This document shows positions 16,643 through 23,413 of a stretch of DNA of 35,202 bases, piece after piece. Each line of letters opens with the position of its first letter. Position 1 is the first letter of the stretch. Both the position numbers and the translations under genes were made by a program. Below the pieces are notes generated by a model that was not told the origin of the DNA, made no database searches, and was given only the letters and a program-made list of their open reading frames with translations. This stretch comes from a bacterium (GTDB lineage Bacteria; Verrucomicrobiota; Kiritimatiellia; CAIKKV01; CAITUY01), in NCBI GenBank assembly GCA_037143175.1, contig JBAWZF010000006.1, positions 67,414 through 102,615 of the forward strand, in the 5' to 3' direction.

Positions 16643-17071
16643 CTATTGCCACCACTTAAACCAGGTGTACCACGAGGCCGTGACGCCAATGAACCGGGTG
16701 CCTGCCTGCAGGGCCGACATCCGGTAGGCGCGCTGAGTTCTGTAGAACCGGGCATTTGCTTCCCAACCGCCGTTGCCGGTTTGCCAGTCGAAGTCATGCC
16801 GCAGGCAGGGCGGAAAGTATTTCGTTGGCCAGTACATTTCGGACACGCAGGTGCAGCCATCGCATTTTTCAAACCAGTCCCACTGCTTTGAATCCAAGGC
16901 TTCCCGGATCAGGACCTGTATGTCATGGGGAACACTCAGAACATCAAAGGATTCGATAATGCGGTGATACTCGGTCGCACGGTTCAACCCGCCATCTTTC
17001 GCCCCGCCAGTGGCATCTTGGCACTGTTTCCTTTTGCCCCCGCATCCACATGATTTGTTTTCATCCCTCAT
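16643..17071 (-). CDS. Phage-region protein with CxxHD motif (phospholipase A2-like?)
   Basis: Protein of 142 residues with a Cys-rich start ('CGCGGKRKQC') and a central 'CDGCTC' pair. The motif 'CLRHDFDWQTGNGGWEANARFYR' resembles the CxxHD catalytic helix of prokaryotic phospholipase A2 and related small phage proteins, in which the His-Asp pair acts with calcium. The calcium loop cannot be confirmed. Its end is hydrophobic and aromatic ('SWYTWFKWWQ'). The position among holin-like and secreted proteins is compatible with a lysis or membrane role. Function is inferred from one motif. Confidence 0.45.
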   Translation of the reverse strand: MRDENKSCGCGGKRKQCQDATGGAKDGGLNRATEYHRIIESFDVLSVPHDIQVLIREALDSKQWDWFEKCDGCTCVSEMYWPTKYFPPCLRHDFDWQTGNGGWEANARFYRTQRAYRMSALQAGTRFIGVTASWYTWFKWWQ

Positions 17072-17092
17072 AACTCATTCTTCATCCTTTCC

Positions 17093-17368
17093 TTAATCGT
17101 TCTCCTTATGCCGGATGCACGGGCGCTCTTTCAGGTTGGCTGCCAGTTTCATGATGGCGTCCGACAATTTATCCAGCCGTTTCCCGAACTGGCAGCCCTG
17201 GCAGTAGATGATCCAGACGCAGAAACAGCACACGGCGCCCAGGATAGCCACCAGCGGCCAGCGACCGATCACGTCGAGGCTTTCGGAATCGGGCAGGGCG
17301 GCCGCCGTGGTCGCCCCCAATGCCGCACCGCCCGCCACTAACGCTTCAATTTTTCCTATCATCTTCAT
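17093..17368 (-). CDS. Small membrane protein, holin-like by position
   Basis: Product of up to 91 residues. An N-terminal Ala/Gly-rich hydrophobic stretch (about 8-25) is followed by a strong membrane segment ('WPLVAILGAVCCFCVWIIYC', about 37-56) and a charged cytoplasmic tail. Two hydrophobic helices and a basic tail in a phage segment suggest a holin or spanin partner, without motif support. The AGGAGG site is too near the first ATG (17368). The second ATG (17362, MIGKIEAL) has better spacing and may be the true start. Confidence 0.5.
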   Translation of the reverse strand: MKMIGKIEALVAGGAALGATTAAALPDSESLDVIGRWPLVAILGAVCCFCVWIIYCQGCQFGKRLDKLSDAIMKLAANLKERPCIRHKEND

Positions 17369-17374
17369 GCCCTC

Positions 17375-18067
17375 CTAAAATCGAGCCTCATACTCGAACC
17401 TCATTCCCCTCACATATCCAATGCCGCCCGCTGTGCCCCCTCCGGGCGCATTGGTGGGAATTACCCAGTATTCCATGTCGATCAGACAATCATCCGGAGC
17501 GGGAACATATGCCGTAAGGGTAGCCGTCGAGAGGTTTGTCAGGCTGGTACTGGCTTGGAATAATCCGCTCGTGACACTTGTCCAGGCTTTCAAACCACCC
17601 GCACGCCACCGGCAGGCCATGGCATAGGTGCCGGGTGAAGTGTGGTATGTGTACCACCGGAAAGTCATGTTCGAGGTATAACCCTGGGGCGTTGGGCTTG
17701 AGATCGGCCCGGCAAAGTCAGTGCGGGTCTTGTCATGTTTTGTGAAAACCGCCTGACCGTTTGGATTGGTCAACGTCTCTTTCGGGCAGGAGTAAAGATA
17801 GTCGGCCGGGATCCAGCAGTAATGGTTCGTTACGCCACTCAGGGTCGCCGCCACTACGGTACCCGTCGGGGTTGATGTCACTCTGATATTCTCGCCGGCC
17901 CGGATTGGAAGGTTGGTGAGCCAGTTAAATGAGATCGAATCGCTCGCCCATTCTGCAGGTGCGCCATCGATCACCCAATGTTCCTGCTTGGGCTTTTTGC
18001 CGGCTTCCGCAAAGCAAAGAATCGAGGCGAGAATCAGTCCGCCAAAAATCAACGCCGCGTATTTCAC
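17375..18067 (-). CDS. Secreted phage-region protein, unknown function
   Basis: Starts with GTG at 18067 after AGGGAAC. A clear signal peptide ('MKYAALIFGGLILASILCFAEA') precedes about 205 residues of beta-rich, Thr/Ser/Asn-rich sequence with many aromatic residues ('NMTFRWYTYHTSPGTYAMACRWRAGG'). This is typical of small beta-sandwich domains. It begins 1 bp after the stop of the upstream secreted protein. A signal peptide on a phage structural protein is unusual and suggests a surface or periplasmic product. I do not recognise the family. Confidence 0.6.
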   Translation of the reverse strand: MKYAALIFGGLILASILCFAEAGKKPKQEHWVIDGAPAEWASDSISFNWLTNLPIRAGENIRVTSTPTGTVVAATLSGVTNHYCWIPADYLYSCPKETLTNPNGQAVFTKHDKTRTDFAGPISSPTPQGYTSNMTFRWYTYHTSPGTYAMACRWRAGGLKAWTSVTSGLFQASTSLTNLSTATLTAYVPAPDDCLIDMEYWVIPTNAPGGGTAGGIGYVRGMRFEYEARF

Positions 18068-18068
18068 G

Positions 18069-18431
18069 TCAGTTCCCTTTCCTGATGATCTGCACCTGGG
18101 CGTTTGTCACCGAACTGGTTAACAGCAGGACATCCCCGAATTCGAAAGGGTATTCAACTTCGGGTACCCAGATGACCGTACTGGCATTCGTTACAGGGAG
18201 ATTTCCAATCAGGTAGGTGTTTCCCTGGCTCACCCGGGAAACCGTCAGGGTTGCGTTCGTGTTCGATGGAAACTTCCATAGAACCGTCACGGGCATCCAT
18301 ACAGTATTAACCTGCTGGTTCGTGAGCATGATGAGAGAGCCGTTCAGGGGATAGGTTTGCGCCCAGGGTGCCGCGTAGGCTGCACCGGTTAAGAACAAAA
18401 AACCCAAGATTGCGATGATGCTGTTTTTCAT
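18069..18431 (-). CDS. Small secreted protein, unknown function
   Basis: Start chosen at the ATG at 18431 (MKNSIIAILG), which follows GGAGG; the longer frame from 18461 has no good site. Signal peptide 'MKNSIIAILGFLFLTGAAYA' is followed by about 100 residues of beta-rich sequence with alternating Thr/Val ('NATLTVSRVSQGNTYLIGNLPV'). Similar composition to the next gene suggests a functional pair. The CGTTGATT..CTAT motif lies about 40 bp before the start. Confidence 0.6.
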   Translation of the reverse strand: MKNSIIAILGFLFLTGAAYAAPWAQTYPLNGSLIMLTNQQVNTVWMPVTVLWKFPSNTNATLTVSRVSQGNTYLIGNLPVTNASTVIWVPEVEYPFEFGDVLLLTSSVTNAQVQIIRKGN

Positions 18432-18450
18432 TTTGCCTCCTGCCGATGAC

Positions 18451-18481
18451 CGGCCTTCCAATAGAAAACAGAAATCAACGC
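18451..18481 (-). promoter_or_regulatory. CGTTGATT..CTAT motif, copy 1
   Basis: On the minus strand GCGTTGATTTC is followed by CTATTGGA. It lies about 40 bp before the small secreted protein start (18431) and belongs to the recurrent set at 22450-22470, 23217-23239, 25583-25602, 26861-26880 and 31599-31621. Confidence 0.5.
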
Positions 18482-18482
18482 C

Positions 18483-19730
18483 TCACGGCCGGCTAACATC
18501 CGGATCCAGCACGTTTGTCACGCTGCCGGCCACGAAAACCAACTGCGTTCCGCCCAAGATTACGAATTTGCCAACCGCTCCCAGGGCATACTCATTCGCG
18601 GTCACGGTCTGGAAACCGGGACTAGTCCCGTTTGTGACGGTGGCCCGGTACCGTGCATCGTTCGTGGAGACAAAACCCTTGATGGCGCCGGGATAGATTC
18701 CGCCGTTGCCGTCGACTACCGGGTGCCCATGGAAATGGAGCCACCCGTTGCTGACGGCCGTTCCCCGGCCCAATTCAACCGTGTCAGTAAAGCCCGCAGG
18801 TATGGCGGCAACCACCCCGCCTTCCTCACCTCCGCCCAGGGCGACATTCCCAAGGCCGTTACCAACGGCATAAGCCCCGATCCCGACCCCGTAGGAATAC
18901 CCACTGGCCGAGACCCCGACGGCCACGCCGTAAGCACTGCCGGCGGAAAAGGAACCAACTGCAGCGCCATATGCCCCCAGGGCGCCATAACCGATCGCCG
19001 CGCCGGCAGTGCCGTCGGCGGAATACCCCACGGCTGCCCCGGAGAAGGCTCCAACGGATTCCTGACCAACCGCTACCCCGTAAGAGGATCCATCGGCAAT
19101 CAGGCCCAGTGCTGTGCCGCTTTCTGACCCGTTAGCCTCACGCCCGAGCGCAGTGGTCTCCTCGGTTACCCCGTATCCAAAGGGCAGGGGAATACCCGTC
19201 AATCCTGACGCATTTCCGAAGAATCCATCACCCATCGCCCAGAACGCGCCAGCCGTTACTGACTTCGTCCCGTGCGACCCAAGATCATCACCCACCACAA
19301 TGGACTGACTATTGCTCACTGTCCCGGCCCCCAGGAGGATTGATGCGTGGGCGACATCCGTGATGACCGCCTTCTGCCCGCCCGATAGGTTCCCCAGGAG
19401 AAGAGAGCCTTTTCCCCGGTTCGTCACGGTCGCCAGCGGCCCGAAGGAACCAAGGATGAAGGCCCCTTCGCCGTTCAGGAATATCTGCCCATCGTTTTTC
19501 CCCCGGAACTGCGAGCCCGGCCCGCCAATCCACATCCAGCCCGCATTGTCCCCGGCAAATTGGTAGGAATTTCCATTCGTGACAATGGTTCCGCTATTGT
19601 TCCCGCTCATAGGCTCATAAGTCGTGAAAGTCTGAATCACAAATCCCTGCTGTGTCGGGTTCAGCCACCCAGCAAGACAACCGCTTACGAACGCAACCAC
19701 CAGGCACAAGGCCAATAATTTGACTTTCAT
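18483..19730 (-). CDS. Lipoprotein with YadA-like head repeats (putative adhesin or fibre)
   Basis: Start chosen at the ATG at 19730 after ACGGAG. 'MKVKLLALCLVVAFVSGC' is a lipoprotein signal (lipobox FVSGC). The central region has strand-type repeats ('SILLGAG', 'SIVVGDD'), then a block of about eight 14-residue repeats of the form A.G..a.g..y(g/s). ('YGVAVGQESVGAFSGAAVG', 'YGAAVGSFSAGSAYGVAVG') like the left-handed YadA head of trimeric autotransporters. A 'FFGNASGLTGI' motif precedes it. The C-terminus has 'FVSTNDARYRATVTNGT'. No membrane anchor barrel is present, so it would be lipid-anchored or part of a virion fibre. It sits at the end of the capsid gene run. Confidence 0.65.
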   Translation of the reverse strand: MKVKLLALCLVVAFVSGCLAGWLNPTQQGFVIQTFTTYEPMSGNNSGTIVTNGNSYQFAGDNAGWMWIGGPGSQFRGKNDGQIFLNGEGAFILGSFGPLATVTNRGKGSLLLGNLSGGQKAVITDVAHASILLGAGTVSNSQSIVVGDDLGSHGTKSVTAGAFWAMGDGFFGNASGLTGIPLPFGYGVTEETTALGREANGSESGTALGLIADGSSYGVAVGQESVGAFSGAAVGYSADGTAGAAIGYGALGAYGAAVGSFSAGSAYGVAVGVSASGYSYGVGIGAYAVGNGLGNVALGGGEEGGVVAAIPAGFTDTVELGRGTAVSNGWLHFHGHPVVDGNGGIYPGAIKGFVSTNDARYRATVTNGTSPGFQTVTANEYALGAVGKFVILGGTQLVFVAGSVTNVLDPDVSRP

Positions 19731-19762
19731 CCAAAACTCCGTTTCCCTCACGTTCATCGCTA

Positions 19763-20182
19763 TTAATCCTCTATCGCTCTCTCCGCCGCCGGCTGAAACC
19801 GCGGCGTTCCTCCATCTCCAATCGTATCCACCGCCCGGATCTTCCCTGTCTGCACCATCCGCAACCAAACATTCGCCTGGGTAATGAGGCTGTAGACCTC
19901 TGGCGCGAACTGGACCCCCATCTCCATCCCCAGATTGAAGATCACCATGTCGAGGGCGTGCCGGAATCCAGACACCGGCACCTTGGTGAGATCCGGATCC
20001 ATCACATACCAGGGGTAGACTTCAATGACCTCGCGGAACATATTGACGGTTTCAGCCACGATCTCGCCGAGACGGTTTGTCTTGGTCGGGTTTGCATCCA
20101 CCCAAGACCGGTACAGGTTGCCCATATCAGTGGGCAACGCATTCAGCACCGTCTCGCTCGTCAATTCTTTCCACCCGCTCAT
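19763..20182 (-). CDS. Putative head-completion/connector protein
   Basis: Protein of 139 residues, strong GGGAGTG site before the ATG. Mostly helical ('ETVLNALPTDMGNLYRSWVDANP', 'RLGEIVAETVNMFREVIEVYPWYVM', 'FRHALDMVIFNLGMEMG'). No family could be named. Size, helix content and position right after the capsid gene match head-tail connectors or gp36/adaptor-type proteins of phages. The name is from position only. Confidence 0.45.
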   Translation of the reverse strand: MSGWKELTSETVLNALPTDMGNLYRSWVDANPTKTNRLGEIVAETVNMFREVIEVYPWYVMDPDLTKVPVSGFRHALDMVIFNLGMEMGVQFAPEVYSLITQANVWLRMVQTGKIRAVDTIGDGGTPRFQPAAERAIED

Positions 20183-20252
20183 TGTTCACTCCCGTAAACA
20201 AAATCGGGGACTCGGCATCACCCGAGCCCCCGCGCTTGCTGTTTTTGCCTTT

Positions 20253-20336
20253 CCCTCTCCCTGGGAGGGGAGAGGGTCAGGGTGAGGGTCGCTTTCCTCT
20301 CCCGGTCTATGGTCTGTAGTCTGAGGTCTGAAGTCT
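20253..20336. repeat. Palindromic CTCTCCC..GGGAGAGG repeat plus GGTCTGAAGTCT micro-repeats
   Basis: CCCTCTCC and GGGGAGAGGG can pair over a short loop, followed by GTCAGGGTGAGGGT. A nearly identical copy lies inside the small-terminase-like gene at 31254-31288, so this is a dispersed element. A second block to about 20336 holds four degenerate GTCTGTAGTCTGAGGTCTGA-like units. It fills the gap between the capsid stop and the connector gene. Confidence 0.7.
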
Positions 20337-20345
20337 CGTTGCCGC

Positions 20346-21290
20346 CTACGCCGCGGCAACGTTCAGGCGCACGCAAGCCGCGCTATTCGTGACCTTCACG
20401 TCTTCAGACCAGTCGAACTTTGCCACCTCGACACGGCCGTCGTCCCGCATGTAGGAGCCCGGCACCATGAACTTGTTCATGAGACGGAACGTCTTCATGA
20501 AACTCGGATCACGGCGACTCGGCGCATCCTTACGGGCGAAGATCAACACTGCGGTGTCCAGCAGGAAGTTGATGTCCTCCGCCTTCCCCGCCGGGTTGGC
20601 ATCATAAATCATGTAGGATGTGCGGACATCCGGCGTTCCGATGAACATCTGACTTGCCGATTGCTCCGTCGGTACCGCCAGACCCAGATCGCTCTTACTG
20701 CGTCCATTTCCCACGACGAATCGTCCCCGCACCTTGGCCTGATTCTTAAAGATCTTCCAGGCAGCCGCCCCAAACAGGATCCCGACCCCCATGAGGCTGC
20801 CGTACTTCGCCGCCTTGATCACCGACAGGATAGCGTCATCCACGTCCATGATCGGGTCCGCAGCGTCGTTCCAAGTCAACCCCGTTCCTGCTCCTACGGC
20901 CGCCAGGGCCGCATCAATGACGGCCTTCTCATGAGAAAGAGCTGCCACTTCAGCAACCGCTGTGGCGCCTTCCCGGAGCATATTCTCAAGCCCTTCGGCC
21001 TCCAATTGCTCCAGATTATCCACCGGATAATCCAAGGCATGCGGCTCGCAGTTATAGGTGGCATCGGTTGCCTCGAACCTCAACTCCGACGCCCGACCAC
21101 CCATTGTCCGCAGGGTATTGGGGAGATGAAACCGATTCTTCTCCGTGTAGGATTTGAACCGGCCCACACTCGTTGCCACTTCGATCGTCGGCGCCAGAAA
21201 ATCCGCCACCGGCATAATCGCACTCTGCGCCGCACCCTGGGCAAACTCCCGCAGGGTAGGGGACGCACTCAAATCACTTAATCTGCTCAT
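20346..21290 (-). CDS. Major capsid protein
   Basis: Protein of 314 residues with AAGGAG before the ATG. Typical phage major-capsid features: N-terminal helix 'SPTLREFAQGAAQSAIMPVADFLAPTIEV', 'YPVDNLEQLEAEGLENMLREGATAVAEVAALSHEKAVIDAAL' as a spine-helix region, 'DDAILSVIKAAKYGSLMGVGILFGAAAWKIFKNQAKVRGRF', and a C-terminal part with 'TSYMIYDANPAGKAEDINFLLDTAVLIFARKDAPSRRDPSF'. Its position after the decoration and protease/scaffold genes fits. HK97 fold is inferred from these patterns. Confidence 0.75.
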   Translation of the reverse strand: MSRLSDLSASPTLREFAQGAAQSAIMPVADFLAPTIEVATSVGRFKSYTEKNRFHLPNTLRTMGGRASELRFEATDATYNCEPHALDYPVDNLEQLEAEGLENMLREGATAVAEVAALSHEKAVIDAALAAVGAGTGLTWNDAADPIMDVDDAILSVIKAAKYGSLMGVGILFGAAAWKIFKNQAKVRGRFVVGNGRSKSDLGLAVPTEQSASQMFIGTPDVRTSYMIYDANPAGKAEDINFLLDTAVLIFARKDAPSRRDPSFMKTFRLMNKFMVPGSYMRDDGRVEVAKFDWSEDVKVTNSAACVRLNVAAA

Positions 21291-21350
21291 CCTTCACTCC
21301 TTCTTTCTTCAATGTGGGAGGGGCACTCCGTGCCGCGACTCCCTCTTTAT

Positions 21351-21375
21351 CTGCCTACTGCCAACTGCCCACTGA
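21351..21375. repeat. CTGCCTACTGCC micro-repeat
   Basis: Tandem units CTGCCTACTG, CCAACTGCCC and ACTG lie just after the decoration protein stop. Related copies occur at 22521-22554, 26418-26464 and 30495-30524, two of them inside coding sequence. Confidence 0.6.
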
Positions 21376-21379
21376 CTCG

Positions 21380-21802
21380 TTACGCTACCGCGATGACGAC
21401 ATTCCCGATCGCTGCCGGCCGGGCCAGCACCAGCTGCCCGTCAACCCCCGCCTCCTCCGCGACCGCCACCCCGAGATACGTCCCAGCCTCCGCCGGCAAC
21501 GCCTGAACCTTGCCGTTGTTCGCTCCTGCACCCACCATGGCAACCAAGGTGTCCCCCGGGTTGCAGGTACCCACCAGAACCAGCCGAACATTTCGGTTCG
21601 GTTCAAGCGGGCGAACAGACGCGAGTTGCGAAGGCGCCACACCTTCAATCACCACGTACAACGGGCGTTCACCCGCAAATTTAACGAGATCAACCGCCGG
21701 TCCAAATACATCCGTCATCTTTGCGAGGAACCCATTCTTCCCCGTCAGATCTCCACCAGCCTTAACCCGAATATCCCCAACCCTCGTATTACTTTGACTC
21801 AT
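21380..21802 (-). CDS. Capsid decoration-like protein (DUF2190-type)
   Basis: Protein of 140 residues, Gly/Val/Ala-rich and beta-stranded: 'VVIEGVAPSQLASVRPLEPNRNVRLVLVGTCNPGDTLVAMVG', 'LPAEAGTYLGVAVAEEAGVDGQLVLARPAA'. This is the typical look of DUF2190/head-decoration proteins, which commonly lie between protease and capsid genes, as here. The ribosome site AGGGAT is 6-7 bp before the ATG. It lacks the exact family motif that would make the call firm. Confidence 0.55.
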   Translation of the reverse strand: MSQSNTRVGDIRVKAGGDLTGKNGFLAKMTDVFGPAVDLVKFAGERPLYVVIEGVAPSQLASVRPLEPNRNVRLVLVGTCNPGDTLVAMVGAGANNGKVQALPAEAGTYLGVAVAEEAGVDGQLVLARPAAIGNVVIAVA

Positions 21803-21818
21803 GTCTTTATCCCTTTCG

Positions 21819-21848
21819 TAATCGTAATCTTAATCGTAATCCTAATCA
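21819..21848. repeat. Five tandem TAATCN hexamers
   Basis: TAATCG, TAATCT, TAATCG, TAATCC and TAATCA follow one another in the gap between the decoration and protease/scaffold genes. Simple expansion; role unknown. Confidence 0.7.
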
Positions 21849-21864
21849 CACCCACTGACCCGGC

Positions 21865-23088
21865 CTACTGGCCAATGATCTCCCGCTCCGCGCGCCTGAA
21901 TGCCACCCCGAACGGAATTTTCTCAGCGGCGACGATCTCATGAGCCCGGTTCCTGATCTTCACGGCCTTGCTGTCGCCATCCGCCCCGGTCTGGCCACCT
22001 TGGTTAGGCGGCACCGGCCGGGCCGTCACCCGGTTGTGCAACGGCTTCCGGGTTTGAGGTGTCTCTTTCCTTTCATCATTCATACTTTTACCTTCATCAT
22101 TCAGCCGGACGAGGTCCCCGAGTACGGCGATGGTCCCCGCCCGGTTCTGAATCAACTGTTCAGTCCAGAACGGCTTTGCCGTTTCGCTGATAACTCCCTC
22201 GAAATCGGCTAGATGCCGGTTCACCAGCTCACCCTCGACCGCTTTCAGGTTCGTCACCAGAGCGTCATGCTTCCCCTGGAGCGCCGTAAGCGAGTTCTGC
22301 AACTCAGTTACTGCGACCGCAGTCAGCAATCCGCCCATCTTCTCCAGAATCAACGCCTCAGTGGCGTCCGCCGCCAACCCCAAATGATTCACCAACTTTT
22401 CAATCACTGCTTTCATGTTTGCTCCCTGATGATTTTTCGCCCGTACATTCATAGTTTGAAAATCAACGGAATTGAAATTGCTCCCCTCCTTGGAGGGGGT
22501 GGGGGTGGGTTCTTCGATTTTCTGCTTACTGCCCACTGCCGACTGCCCACTGTTCGACAAGGGCACCATCCCCTTGAGATTCGGATCATTTGTCACCGCC
22601 GCGTTCAGGATCCGGACCGGCCTTACACGGCCGTCACCCAGGTCAACGCAGTCCGACCGTGCCCAAACCGGTGACAGAAACCGATACCGCCCGCCCTTTA
22701 CGGCCTCTTCGCCCAAATCCGACCAGCGAATCTGTGCCCACAATCCGGCAGCAGCCGGATTGTGCCGCGGCGTAGCCCCTTCAACGGGCGTAGCCGGGCC
22801 ACCTTCTTGGTCAATGAATTGGCCCCGGCTTTCAAGGCCCAGAATCCATCCCGCAGCCTCTGACCGTTTCTCCCCATCGAGGGAGAAATGGTCAAAATCA
22901 ATCAACAGTCCAGGGAAGTTGGGGGTATTGGCATCTGCGGCAAACCGGGCGGCCATGGCAATACAGGCCTCTTGGTCAATTACTTGAGTTATGCCGGCCC
23001 CGGCATGGGGGAATTCGCCAAGTGGCGCAATTTGGTACCAACCATCTTCAGGCAATGCATAGGCCCGATTGAGGATCAGTGTATTCAT
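21865..23088 (-). CDS. Mu gpI-type prohead protease fused to scaffold
   Basis: Start at the ATG at 23088 (MNTLILNRAYALPEDGW), overlapping the upstream small ORF by 4 bp (ATGA); the longer frame from 23160 only adds repeat sequence. The 407-residue product has an N-terminal protease domain ('FPGLLIDFDHFSLDGEKRSEAAGWILGLESRG', 'GLWAQIRWSDLGEEAVKGGRYRFLSPVW') as in Mu gpI. From residue 225 (MKAVIEKLVNHLGL) a helical scaffold begins, with its own GGGAGC ribosome site and an ATG at 22416. This resembles Mu, where the scaffold gpZ is made from an internal start of gene I. Between the halves (residues about 180-212), and again at about 94-114, several dispersed micro-repeats are embedded in frame. 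Confidence 0.8.
   Translation of the reverse strand: MNTLILNRAYALPEDGWYQIAPLGEFPHAGAGITQVIDQEACIAMAARFAADANTPNFPGLLIDFDHFSLDGEKRSEAAGWILGLESRGQFIDQEGGPATPVEGATPRHNPAAAGLWAQIRWSDLGEEAVKGGRYRFLSPVWARSDCVDLGDGRVRPVRILNAAVTNDPNLKGMVPLSNSGQSAVGSKQKIEEPTPTPSKEGSNFNSVDFQTMNVRAKNHQGANMKAVIEKLVNHLGLAADATEALILEKMGGLLTAVAVTELQNSLTALQGKHDALVTNLKAVEGELVNRHLADFEGVISETAKPFWTEQLIQNRAGTIAVLGDLVRLNDEGKSMNDERKETPQTRKPLHNRVTARPVPPNQGGQTGADGDSKAVKIRNRAHEIVAAEKIPFGVAFRRAEREIIGQ
22414..22470 (-). promoter_or_regulatory. Internal start for scaffold, with CGTTGATT..CTAT motif copy 2
   Basis: On the minus strand the CGTTGATTTTC..CTAT motif (22450-22469) lies about 42 bp before an in-frame ATG (22416) that has GGGAGC 5 bp upstream. 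The layout is the same as at separate gene starts in this element and suggests separate production of the scaffold half. Confidence 0.5.
22481..22554. repeat. Micro-repeat cluster embedded in protease/scaffold gene
   Basis: CTCCCCTCCTTGGAGGGG is an inverted repeat (coding 'PTPSKEG'), followed by G-rich units and then TTACTGCCCACTGCCGACTG units (coding 'SGQSAVGSK'). Copies of both kinds occur outside genes elsewhere in the window. Reading frame is kept throughout. Confidence 0.7.
22741..22762. repeat. Perfect 9-bp palindrome in the protease coding region
   Basis: CAATCCGGC and GCCGGATTG flank a 4-base loop. With the adjacent GGGCGTAGCC-type units it codes for an insertion ('GPATPVEGATPRHNPAAAG') between two conserved protease blocks. 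Confidence 0.7.
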
Positions 23089-23207
23089 GAAACCACCCGC
23101 CTGCCCTGCGTCCTGTCCGCCATAGCCTTGGCGACGGCGGAAGCCCTCTGAGCGTAGCATGGGTCATCGGGCAGTCGATAATCTCGATTCAAAATTAAAT
23201 AATTCAT
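23085..23207 (-). CDS. 40-residue ORF resembling the start of the protease gene
   Basis: ATG at 23207 follows TTGGAGGCCC and is preceded by the CGTTGATT..CTAT motif. The first 15 residues (MNYLILNRDYRLPDD) match the start of the following protease (MNTLILNRAYALPED), so it is either a partial tandem copy or a small related gene. Its second half is coded by the RQGYGG-type repeat (here in another frame). The stop TGA overlaps the protease ATG, so it may serve as a coupled leader. Confidence 0.55.
   Translation of the reverse strand: MNYLILNRDYRLPDDPCYAQRASAVAKAMADRTQGRRVVS
23097..23146. repeat. CCGCC..GGCGG dispersed repeat (codes RQGYGGQ-type peptide)
   Basis: The core is CCGCCATAGCC..GGCGACGGCGG, an imperfect inverted repeat, preceded by CCGCCTGCCCTGCG. 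Read on the minus strand in one frame it gives 'RRQGYGGQDAGQAGG'. I have seen such peptides in predicted proteins of uncultured bacteria; this comes from memory, not a search. Confidence 0.6.
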
Positions 23208-23216
23208 GGGCCTCCA

Positions 23217-23239
23217 ATAGATGGGCGGAAATCAACGGC
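23217..23239 (-). promoter_or_regulatory. CGTTGATT..CTAT motif, copy 3
   Basis: On the minus strand CCGTTGATTTCC, GCCCAT, CTAT: 20 of 22 bases match the copy before the small-terminase-like gene (31599-31620). It is about 10-20 bp upstream of the 40-residue ORF start. Confidence 0.6.
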
Positions 23240-23374
23240 TTGCCGGTCAAAAGTAGTTGCGCTTCCGCTTGTCGACCTTGAAAAGCTTTGCAATACTCGG
23301 CGCGAATTATTGCCCGCGCCTTCTCGAACTGTAGGGTTCAAGGCGAAACATGACGGGGATTGGGCAGCAGAGTT

Positions 23375-23392
23375 CCACGATCCATATCGTGG
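23375..23392. promoter_or_regulatory. Short palindrome upstream of DUF3800 gene
   Basis: CCACGAT and ATCGTGG flank CCAT, 21 bp before the start at 23414. It could be an operator. No clear promoter boxes were found. Confidence 0.35.
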
Positions 23393-23413
23393 GTATTTTC
23401 AGGAAAGAGGAAC

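Noticed and set aside
18042-18055. Further CGTTGATTTTT motif copy
   Set aside because: It lies inside the signal-peptide codons of the 17375-18067 gene and has no start codon or CTAT box at the usual distance.
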